Of a stretch of DNA of 64,000 bases, positions 55,601-64,000 are shown in pieces. The DNA comes from Tanypteryx hageni. Taxonomy: Eukaryota > Arthropoda > Insecta > Odonata > Petaluridae. The stretch is taken from NCBI GenBank assembly GCA_028673005.1, contig CM054116.1, positions 149,665,173 through 149,729,172 on the forward strand, in the 5' to 3' direction. A program made the position numbers and the translations under genes. Below the pieces are notes generated by a model, which ran no database searches, had not been told where the DNA came from, and saw nothing but the letters and a program-made list of their open reading frames with translations. The first letter of the stretch is position 1. Each line of letters opens with the position of its first letter.

Positions 55601-56854
55601 GTTAATAATAATCAAATATTTAAAAATAACGGATAAGTGACAAGAATAAACACCCACTTCTGGTTGACTGATTTTTACCAAAAACTAAACAGTTCCTCAG
55701 GCTTTTATAAAAATATTAAATATAAAATTTTGCGTTGACCTGATTAATATTTTTTGAGTTGGAGCACTCACAAAAACGCTATCACATACAAACACACACA
55801 GACATCATCACGAAAATGGTCAAAACATGTTCAGCGGACCTCAAAATGTGTATTTCCATTGAAATCTCTAAGTCGATTTTTTCACGAATACAATACTTTC
55901 CCCTATACTACATATATGGAGAAAGTAAAAATCTGATGAGGCCACCACATGACTTTCTCCATAACTATGAAGGTTCTAAAAATTATAAGTAAATAATTGA
56001 TAATAAACATTTTAAGGAAACGCAACAAAAATTTAAAGATTTTACAAAAAACAGAAATAAACTCTATTGGATATAACCATGAAGCTCCAACAATTCAGAA
56101 AATAAAAAGGAGCATTAATAAGACATAAAGTGCTTACAATAGTTGCTGGTAGGTGGTGTGGTGGTGGCAGCTAAAAAAATCTGTCAAATACACTCACATC
56201 CACAGACATCATCGAGAAAATGGTCAAAACGTGTTCAGGGGACCTCAAAACATGTATTTCCGTTGAAATCCAGAAATCCATTTTTTATGAAAACAATACT
56301 TTCCTCTATACTATGCATGGAGAAAGTAAAAAAATTAGATACAAACATGCAACAATTGTAGCTATGCACAACTTAAAGCAAATCCAATCTAATAATTTGC
56401 GGAGTCATAATGGGATATTACCACTATTTATAATGTTAACAAAATATACAAAATAATATTAAATCCTAGAATTACCAGAATCAAAAACATGAATCATTGA
56501 GCTAGCCTTATGGCTGCAATCAAACTGACAGCCTATATCTCTCTCCAATAACCATGGAAAATTTGTGAAAAGTAGATGTGGATTCCCGCGACAAAGTAGC
56601 CTTCCTGATTCCAATATAAGAATCTGCCATCTACCACCCCTGACTGCTTCTACGTTATAGCCGAAATGCACTAATTTGAGATTCTACTGGCAAGCAGAGC
56701 TTATGACCTTCACGTCACAGATATGGATTCCACGTCGAAAAAAGGAGAACCGTGTCCCTAGGGGTTTTTGTGAATGAGCCCTTGGGTTCGAGAAATCAGC
56801 CTCGAAAATATGCAAAAAATTTCGCATGCAACTTAAAAGGCTTCATTGTCGAAT
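55601..56854. repeat. Dispersed repeat, two modules, with GGAGAAAGTA ends
   Basis: GTTGACYGATTTTTACYAAAAA, then TATAAAATTTTGCRTTGACC, CACATACARACA and ATGGTCAAAACRTGTTC occur at 55640-55830 and again at 63.79-63.98 kb. CATGTATTTCCRTTGAAATC and TATGGAGAAAGTAAAA are at 55850 and 56250. The parts at 56080-56180 match 63.55-63.63 kb. There is no coding region; I do not know the family. Confidence 0.5.
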
Positions 56855-56986
56855 TGTTGATAAGACAGGGAAAGATTGAGCAGGTTATGTGATTAGTACT
56901 CCCAGGATCGATCCCAGATGTTTTCCATTTTTTTTTCAAATTATCCAAGTTATTCGAAAAGTAATATTTTCCAGTAAAAATATGTT
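56855..56986 (+). repeat. SINE-like copy, + orientation
   Basis: GATTGAGCAGG..., CCAGGATCGATCCCAGATG (B-box-like) and a tail ATTCGAAAAGTAATATTTTCC, AGTAAAAATATGTT. The same tail occurs inverted at 57800-57880. It adjoins the (ATG)n end of RTE copy 2. Confidence 0.5.
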
Positions 56987-57074
56987 CATCATCATCATCA
57001 TCATAGGTAGTCTGTCCATAGACAGGCCCGTGATTATTCTTGGTTAAACCTGGTTCTCCATATACTCCTATTTT

Positions 57075-57565
57075 CCGCTGCCCTCTTCATATCTTGATAA
57101 CTATCTTTCCTTTCAATTCGTCTATCAGCTGAAACCTTTTCCTACCTCTTTCCCTTTTCCCATCTAGTTTTCCTTCTAACACATCTTTAATCATACTCTC
57201 TCTCCTCAGATAATGTCCAACCCAGTTTGCCTTCCTCTTTCTGATAGTCTGTATAATCATTTGATTCTCTCCTACTCTTCGTAACACTTCATCGTTTTTC
57301 ATCCTATCTGTCCATTTTATCTACACCATTCTCTTACAAGTCCACATTTCAAAGCTTTCCAAGTATTTTATGTAATTTTTCCTTAGCGTCCATGTTTCTG
57401 CCCTGTACAAAGCTTTAATCCATACATAGCATTTTATGAACTTCTTGCTGATATTTTCCCTTTTATTTCCTGTAAGTAGATGTTTCTTTCTTCTGAAAGC
57501 TGCTTTTGCTTTTCCTATTCTAGTCCTGATCTCATCCGCACATTTTGCTTCTCTTGTTATAACAA
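57075..57565 (-). pseudogene. RTE copy 2: RT C-terminal part
   Basis: It reads TREAKCADEIR, KAAFRRKKHLLTGNK, YRAETWTLRKNYIKYLESFE, then a stop, then MKNDEVLRRVGENQM and RKANWVGHYLRRESMIKDV. It is the counterpart of 44160-44639. A stop near 57320 and substitutions show decay. Confidence 0.85.
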
Positions 57566-57589
57566 CATAAAATGTTATATAATTGTTAT

Positions 57590-57965
57590 TTGGAGGTAAT
57601 TAATGCAGAAACATGGAATAATGGCCATTTTAAATTCTTTATGAAAGTCTCCACAGTTAACTTCAATGTTTTTTTTCATGTAACGTATACATTATAGATG
57701 ACCATTCTTGCACGACAGCAATTTTCATGCTACGAACCAGTTTCACGGACAGCAATATTTAAAATGCCCATTATCGTATGTTTTTATGTTCATTACTTCA
57801 AAACAACAATTATACAACGTATTTTTACCAGCAAATATTACTTTTCGAATAATGCTACGATAATTTCTAAAAATTAAAATACATTTGGGATCGATTCCGG
57901 GTCTGCACTGTAGGAGCTTGGCATGCTATCTCCTCAACCATTCCCTTACTTATCTACAAATTGGC
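57590..57965 (-). repeat. SINE-like copy, - orientation, inside RTE copy 2
   Basis: On the - strand GGGAATGGTTGAGGAGATAG (A-box-like), CAGACCCGGAATCGATCCC (B-box) and the tail ATTCGAAAAGTAATATTTGC match the copy at 56855-56986. The remainder to 57590 is AT-rich and unassigned. Confidence 0.55.
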
Positions 57966-59592
57966 AATGAAGGTTATTAAGTATCTCAGCCGGTATTCCA
58001 TCGCTGCCCGTGGCTTTCCCCTTCTTTAGTTCTACTATCGCCTTTTCTACTTCGCTCTCTGTAATACTTGGTCCTAAGTTGTCTTCTTCAATGTTTTCCT
58101 CATTTTCCAGTTCTATTTTTCCCGCTCCTGCCTGTTTGCTGTATAATTCCTTAATGTATTCTTCCCATACCTGTGCTACATCCTTTGTTTCTGAGACTAT
58201 CTTCCCATCCGTATTCATAATTCCTTTACCACAAATTCCATTAGACTTCTTATCTTCTAATTCCAGTGCCCTAGCGTACATCATATCGTACCGTCCTAAC
58301 TTCTCCATTTGTTCTATTTCATCATATTTTCCTTTTATCCAATTTTCTCTAGCTTTATCTGTTACCCTTCTCAACTCATTGTTTATACGCCTATAGTTGG
58401 CTCTACCTTCTTCACTGTTAACGTTTTTCCATTTTCGTCTCTCATCCATTTTCTCCAGCATTTCCTTCGTGATCCATGGTTTTCTGATTTTCTTCTCTTG
58501 TTTTCCAATCTCTTTATCCAAGGTATCCTTGATACTGGTTTTAATTTCATCCCATTCTATATCAACGGTCTTCGGTTTGTTTTCCAACTTTCTTAGGTTA
58601 TCTTCCAACTTCATGCTGACTACATCCTGCCTTTCTTTCAGTTTTTCTACGTCCCAGGTCTGTCTTTCTCTTCTCGTTTTTCTTATTTGTTTGAGCTTTG
58701 CACTCACGTCAAGTATTAGAAGGCTGTGATCTGAATCAATGTCTGCTCCTTGCAATGCCTTGGCGTTCTTTATGCTGTTCCTGAATCTTTGTTTTACAAG
58801 GATGTAATCTATCTGGCATCTCATTCTATCTCCTGGGCTTTTCCATGTGTATAACTTTCGTTTATGGTTTTTGAACCATGTATTAGTCACTACAAGGTCA
58901 TTATTGATGCAGAATTCTACGAGTTTCTCCCCTCCTCGATTTCTCTTCCCAAGTCCGTATTGCCCGACAACATTTTCTTCCTGTCCTTCTCCGACTATGC
59001 TGTTCCAATCTCCCATTATTATGCAGTTTACCTTTCCTCTTCCGTCTTCTTCATAAATTTCATTAATTTGCTCATAGATCTCATCTATTTCTTCATCGTC
59101 ATGAGCTGACGTTGGCATATATACCTGGATTATCAGCATGTTCACTGCGACTGCTTTTAGCTTTATTGCCATCAGTCTATCGTTCGTTGCTATTATCTTT
59201 GTCACGCTTTTCATCATATCTTTCCTAAGTACCAGAGCTACTCCCCTTTCCCCACTATTTCCTCCAGAATAAACTACCGTGAATTCTTCCGAGTCGAACT
59301 GTCCTTCTCCCTCCCATCTAGTTTCGCTTAGCCCTATAATGTCAACTCTATTTCTTCTCATTTCTTCTTTCAAGTTCTCTAACTTTCCTGCCTCTCTCAT
59401 AGTTCCTACGTTCCAAGTCCCTATTCGTAATTTACTTTCGACAAATGTTTTCCTCAAGGCAGTCCCCGCCCGGAGATCCGATTGGGGGACTATTTTACCT
59501 CCGGATTGTTTTACCTCGAGAGAACTCATATTGTCCAACCATATAATCTTTACTAGGGATTGTAATGTGGTAGTTTCCCTCTTGCTTTCCAC
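57946..59592 (-). pseudogene. RTE copy 2: intact endonuclease, truncated RT
   Basis: An open frame of 548 residues from ATG 59592: ESKLRIGTWNVGTMREAGKL, IIGLSETRWEG, IIQVYMPTSAHDDEEIDEIY, IIMGDWNSIVGEG, DIDSDHSLLILD, the Lys/Glu-rich linker, then KKGKATGSDGIPAEIL. After EIL it enters unrelated sequence and stops. The first half is a good reference for where copy 1 is broken. A full RTE protein is about 950-1000 residues. Confidence 0.9.
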
Positions 59593-59746
59593 ATCGCAGT
59601 ACTGTAGCCGTTCAAATCGTCCTGATCACGCCTACAGCTGTATTGGATATAGACCCAACCAACATCATTTGTTTTCGGCTCTATACCATACTGACAGTAC
59701 TGCTGCCTACTGCCAGGCACTGATGATAGTTTTTTTTAATAAAACC

Positions 59747-59814
59747 TCCATTCGAGGGGTATGAACCCCCGAACTTTGCAATAGAAAGCCGACACGCTAA
59801 CCACTACACCACCA

Positions 59815-59818
<4 letters not shown>
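59747..59818 (-). repeat. tRNA-like head directly 5' of RTE copy 2
   Basis: On the - strand GCACTGGTGGTGTAGTGGTT, AGCGTGTCGGCTTTC, then GGGGGTTCATACCCC: A-box and B-box as in copy 1. The (AT)n run borders it on the outer side as in copy 1. Confidence 0.6.

Positions 59819-59862
<44 letters not shown>
59819..59862. repeat. (AT)n microsatellite between RTE head and PLE-3c
   Basis: About 22 AT units. Confidence 0.9.
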
Positions 59863-59864
<2 letters not shown>

Positions 59865-60150
59865 ACCCCTCCTACTCCCCACCTCCTCCAATCATCAACC
59901 TTCCCACATCACCCTGTCATTCCCCGCCCAGTGTGTCACTTTACGTTACTCTTTTGCTGAAGAAGGGCATAGGCCCGATAAGCTTGCGTGTTTATTTGTG
60001 TTTTTGTGTGTTCGTGTGTTTCACGTGTCTCTTCGACGCCCCCAGCAGCCTGCCAACTTGGTCTCCAGCTTGGTAAGTGTCCGCTGGGCTTCCCTCAACA
60101 CCTTGTTGCCACCCTCATCACTACCTTTTCTTTTCCTTTAGTTAATATAT
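59863..60150 (+). mobile_element. PLE-3c, 3' end only
   Basis: Nearly identical to 51251-51520: CCACCCCTCCTACTCCCC, CATCACCCTGTCATTCCCC and GTGTGTCACTTTACGTTACTC, the hairpin CTGAAGAAGGGC...GCCCGATAAG at 59957-59984, then CACCTTGTTGCCACCC and TTTTCCTTTAGTTA. It starts at the (AT)n run without any coding part. Confidence 0.75.
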
Positions 60151-60153
60151 ATA

Positions 60154-62481
60154 CAGTCAAACTCGTTTATAACGAACATAGTTGTAACGAGGTCACGGCT
60201 ATAGTGAGCAAATGCTACCTCCAAGATAAGTTTACGAGCATTTAAATACAAATCTTTCACGTATATAACGAGCACGCTTCACGGATATATCGAGCAAACT
60301 TTGACCACTTCTCACTGTCTCAAACGCGGCGGCGGTCTGCCCCTTCAATCCTCATAGTGACCCAAGATATGTAACCTTGTGTTCTAGAGTCCAGCCTCTA
60401 CACCCTATCACTAGGGGAGGTTAAAGACCGCGGTGTTGTTGTTAAAAAATAATCCCTTCGTCCAAACCAAGAATTCCCAACTCGCGGAGGTCCTTTGTCC
60501 TCTCCTCCCAACCCCTAGCTCTTTTACAGCCAGGAGGTTGTGATTGGAAGGGGGTAAGGGGTTGAGGGTATGTACAATGGCGCCCGCCCCCGTCACTCAG
60601 CCGAATGCACCCAACACCCTTTCCCACGTAAAGATGGGAAATCCCACGTTTAATCCGTCTCCTCATTAACTCTTCCTGGAATTGGTATGCTCACAGTTTG
60701 CAAAGAAAGTGCGTAGCGTTGATCACAAAAATCAGTTGAGATTTTGCCCTTGAACGTGTATCATGTCCGTACATAAAAGGAAGTGTTTGTCTATTCGCGA
60801 AAAGTTTGATATTATTCGAGAGTTAAACGTGGTAAAAAAATGTTGAAGTGTGTAAAAAATTTAATTAATCGTCGTCTACGGTTTCAACCTTATGGAAAAA
60901 CAAAGAAGCGATTTTATCTGCACTAGAGAACAACCTAACAACAAACAAGAAAATGAGGAAGTGTGACTTGGGTACTGTTGATCAAGCACTTCTGGAGTGG
61001 TTTAAGAGGCAGAGAAATGCTGGTTTCCCCATCAAGGTACAGGCAGATAAATTTGCAAAACAGTTAGGACACGAGAACTTCACATGCAATAACGGGTGGC
61101 TTGATCATTTTAAAAATCGGCATAACATTGTTTATGCGAAAGGCCCTGTCAGCAGATTCAAAAACGGCAAGTGAATGGGTGAAAAGTGTTTGGGAGGAGT
61201 GTCGAAAAGGTTACAGAGAAGAAGACATCTACAATGCCGACGAAACTGGACTATTTTACAACATGATGCCTGATGCAACGTTTAAATTCAAAGGTGACAA
61301 ATGTGTTGGTGGCAATAGACCTAAGAATCGTTTAACAGTTATAATGTGCGCAAACATAAATGGAACTGACAAAAAAAACTTTTTGTTATTGGTAAGTCAC
61401 AAAAGCCACGGTTTCAAAAATGTAAAGACGCTTCCTGTTGAAGATGCAGCTAATAAAAAGGCATGAATGACTTCCAATATTTTTCAGAAATACGTAAGTC
61501 TGTGGAACAACTAGTTACGGAGGAAAAATAGAAACATTCTACTCCTTGTCGATAACTGCCCTGCGCACCCACATATGCAAGAGTTATCCAATGTAAAACT
61601 GGTGTTTTTGCCTCCAAATGCGACTTCTATTTTGCAGCCAATGGACATGGGGATAATTAAAAGTTTTAAATGCCATTTCAAGCGATTTTTTGTTCTGCAG
61701 TTGATTGAAAGGAGGGAAAGAGGTTTAGATGGCAACGACTCTGTATTGGATGCAATTCATTTGATGACAGATGCATGTTTCACCTACAACGATCATAAAC
61801 TGTTTTCGAAAGTCTGGTTTAATATCGGGAGAATTTTCAATTGATAACCATAACGTTGATGAAGATCAGAATGGCTTAAAGAAAATGGAATTGTGAATTT
61901 TGACCATGTAAATGACATTGACAATTTTGTTCATGTTGATGATGATTTGATTACCAGTGGAATTCCTACGGAGAGTGAAATAATGGAGACAGTATAAAGC
62001 ACAGCAGACAGTGATGAAGAAAATGTTGAATGTGTCGAAGACACAATCATGACGAAAGCCATGCCAACTTACTCAGGATGCCGTGGAAACATTAAATGAT
62101 TTTTTTTAAAACATTGACATTTCCGATGGTGTTTTTAGTGCACTAAGTGTAATAAGAGGAAACTTAAGAGACTTCAAAGTAAAATCTATGAAACAGGCTA
62201 CTATTCAAAGTTATTTTTGTAAAAAGGGGAGTGATTAAGGATGCAGCTGTGAGTAAATTTTTTATGTACGTATGTTTACTTTAAATTTTCTAGTTTATTT
62301 TCATTTTTAGGTTTTTCATAAATTTACTAAATAAACTTTCTGTTTATATATTCACTTTTACTTCTTATGTCTTATTTCACCATACGCATGCATGCTTTTG
62401 CCTTCACGGATATTAAGTTTAACGGCTATAACGAGCAAAACTAAACGGTCCCGTGGTGCTCGTTATAGCCGAGTTTGACTG
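60154..62481 (+). mobile_element. Tigger-4 (pogo superfamily), 2.3 kb
   Basis: The ends CAGTCAAACTCGTTTATAAC (60154) and, inverted from 62481, CAGTCAAACTCGGCTATAAC are flanked by TA in (AT)n context. Subterminal units TATAACGAGCA repeat. It carries a broken CENP-B-like transposase. Confidence 0.9.
60763..62237 (+). pseudogene. Tigger-4 transposase, several frameshifts
   Basis: From ATG 60763: KRKCLSIREKFDIIRELNVV (HTH_psq), LGTVDQALLEWFKRQRNAG, FTCNNGWLDHFKNRHNI (CENP-B HTH), then DIYNADETGLFYNMMPDATF (first Asp), NRLTVIMCANINGTDKKNF, and NILLLVDNCPAHPHMQEL (second Asp), PPNATSILQPMDMGIIKSF (third Asp). It ends near 62237 with KQATIQSYFCKKGSD. Stops lie at about 60870 and 61466, with frameshifts near 61150, 61510 and 61850. 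All three catalytic Asp remain. The length is as in relatives (about 490 residues). Confidence 0.9.
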
Positions 62482-62519
62482 TATATATATATATGTATGT
62501 ATTTTTGGCTTATCAAACT

Positions 62520-62815
62520 CTTGGATGATCACAGCCATAACTCCTTCCACACCAAACACAATCACAAGTGAGGAGGGAATCCCGGTGCTGGCATTAGCCT
62601 ACTCTTAAAGAAAAGCCCCAAGGGGCCAAATGCTTAACGTCCCTTCTGATTGACAGAACACTGACTTTGCGTAGTCTCCTCAAACCAACACAAACAGGGG
62701 GCTGGGTGACCTTGGAAAAAATCCTACTTTCGCAGGATTCGTGCCCGCTTCCATTTCGAGCAGCAGGCGAATAGCAGCCAGCATCCTAACCGCTGCACCA
62801 CCGACACCTCACAAA
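62520..62815 (-). repeat. tRNA-derived SINE
   Basis: On the - strand GGTGTCGGTGGTGCAGCGGTT, AGGATGCTGGCTGCTATTCG (A-box region), GAAGCGGGCACGAATCCTGC (B-box), then the shared central part GAAGGGACGTTAAGCATTTG, GCCCCTTGGGG, CTTTCTTTAAGAGTAGGCTA, CACCGGGATTCCCTCCTCAC. It is the most complete member of the family in this window. Confidence 0.65.
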
Positions 62816-64000
62816 GAAAATGATACAAATGAGGAATGGCACTTTATCGGTGACAAAAATGAACTTTCAGTCATATCTCGTAACATATGACATCAAAAAA
62901 GCCTTCAGGAAAAATTTGTAAATCTAGTCAAATAAAATATGTTTTCTACGGTAGATTTTTATCGAAAGAGTAACCATCTTCAAGAAAATCAAACAAGAAA
63001 CTCGTAATTCACTTAGAACTTTTTTAATTGTTGTCAACTAAAACACTCTTTGTAGCAACTGAAGCAGACAAAATCTACTATAAATAACTTTCATTTCCTT
63101 TTGTGTGCCGAGAGCGTACAGTAAATAAAAGGAAATGGATTAAGCGCAACGAAGAAATGCAATTAAATATGTTTACCTTCCTTACGTATAAACACAGCTT
63201 TTGTAAGTGAAAAGAAACGGATAATTTATGACAGAGGAATGAACATGAATGTAAATATTACTACTGCTCATCTCAAGCGAGGTATGCTTTAATAAATTTT
63301 CTATTCTTTTATTAATTACTACTGATTATACAATAAATTGGTAAATCAAACCATCAGTATTTCCTTGATATTAATTCACTTAATCTGATTGTGGACTTTA
63401 TTTTATAGACTTTATGGAATTCTCAATAACACTCAAATACATATTTAAATAAACCGATGTGGGCAACACATGACTTTCTCCATATTTATATGGCAGATTA
63501 CATGTTGTTAGCTCTGGGATCGTTGTCAATATTTACTTCTGGTTGACAATTAAGAAAAGAAAAAGGAGCGTTACTAAGACGTAACTAAGTGTCAATTGTT
63601 AACAATAGTCTTCGGCAGGTGGCATGGTGGTAGCAGATAAAAATATAAGATATCTCTTAACAATGCACTATATGGGAAAATGTCTCAAACAAAGGTTGTA
63701 GAAAATTAAATTTCCTACAACTTTTATTCCACCACATTTTTACATTTATCAAATATTAGAGCAAATATTTCAAAATAACAAGAGTAAACGCCAACTTCCG
63801 GTTGACCGATTTTTACTAAAAAGTAATCAGATCTTCTAACTTCTATAAAAGTGTTAAATATAAAATTTTGCATTGACCCGATTAATGGTTTTTTCAGTTA
63901 GAGCGCCCACAAAAAACTATCACATACAGACAGACACACAGACATCATAGAGAAAATAGTCAAAACCTTAAAACATGTATTTCCATTGAAATCTCGAATT
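62816..64000. other. No gene; dispersed repeat from about 63470
   Basis: 62816-63460 is AT-rich with no recognised feature. 63470-64000 matches parts of 55635-56345 (CATGACTTTCTCCATA, TTACTAAGACGTAACTAAGTG, CTTCCGGTTGACCGATTTTT, CACATACAGACAGACAC). Confidence 0.45.

Larger units (their letters stand above)
56987..59746 (-). mobile_element. RTE-clade LINE, copy 2, RT core lost
   Basis: The 5' part is 59746-57966 and the 3' part 57565-56987. It begins with the tRNA-like head (59747-59818) and ends in AGACTACCT(ATG)n. It is highly similar to copy 1. Between the parts the RT middle is missing and a SINE-like copy sits there (57590-57965). Confidence 0.85.

Overview
This window is arthropod nuclear DNA, most likely from an insect with a transposon-rich, AT-rich genome. 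The coding signals are split by introns with GT/AG borders. The mobile elements are typical of arthropods: Tc1/mariner, pogo/Tigger, piggyBac, hAT, Penelope-like, RTE, jockey/CR1-like and L1/Tx1-like LINEs, and tRNA-derived SINEs. There are no operons, ribosome binding sites or CRISPR arrays. The species cannot be named from the sequence.

Host genes are few. (1) A C2H2 zinc-finger gene on the + strand has visible exons at 362-421, 2537-2662, 6322-6447 and 10455-11480. It looks decayed: two in-frame stops and lost zinc ligands. Its intronic segments are duplicated in tandem, and a further inverted copy lies at 45.47-46.00 kb. (2) A THAP-domain gene (21067-22358, +) has clean splice sites. A degraded THAP relative follows at 26.2-27.1 kb. 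(3) A GC-rich, splice-bordered exon of a CUB-like extracellular protein lies on the - strand at 31261-31499.

The rest is nested mobile DNA. 0-11.5 kb: zinc-finger introns holding a mariner relic, a foldback element with a tRNA-like centre that was itself hit by a pogo MITE, a piggyBac relic and a Tigger fragment. 11.5-18.4 kb: a truncated Penelope-like element joined to a jockey/CR1-like LINE. That LINE is split by about 4.1 kb containing Tigger-1. 18.4-33 kb: MITEs, a hAT fragment, a 200-bp direct repeat pair and foldbacks. 33.1-44.7 kb: Tigger-3, then an RTE LINE split by a 1.26-kb MITE and by the nearly intact Tigger-2. Both insertions have TA duplications that let the RTE reading frame be followed exactly. 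46.9-51.8 kb: two Penelope families and two piggyBac relics, with long (AT)n tracts. 51.9-55.6 kb: a GC-rich L1/Tx1-like LINE. 56.9-62.5 kb: a second RTE copy, a third Penelope 3' end and Tigger-4. 62.5-64 kb: a SINE and a dispersed repeat also seen at 55.6-56.4 kb.

The elements relate to each other as nested insertions and provide relative dates; they do not form a pathway. The most unusual points are the tRNA-like heads directly 5' of both RTE copies, Penelope 3' ends with a conserved CTGANGA hairpin beside (AT)n tracts, the in-frame fusion of a LINE RT to a Penelope GIY-YIG region, the directly abutting same-frame ORF1/ORF2 of the L1/Tx1-like LINE, and four distinct Tigger families in 64 kb. 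I saw no convincing novel gene system.
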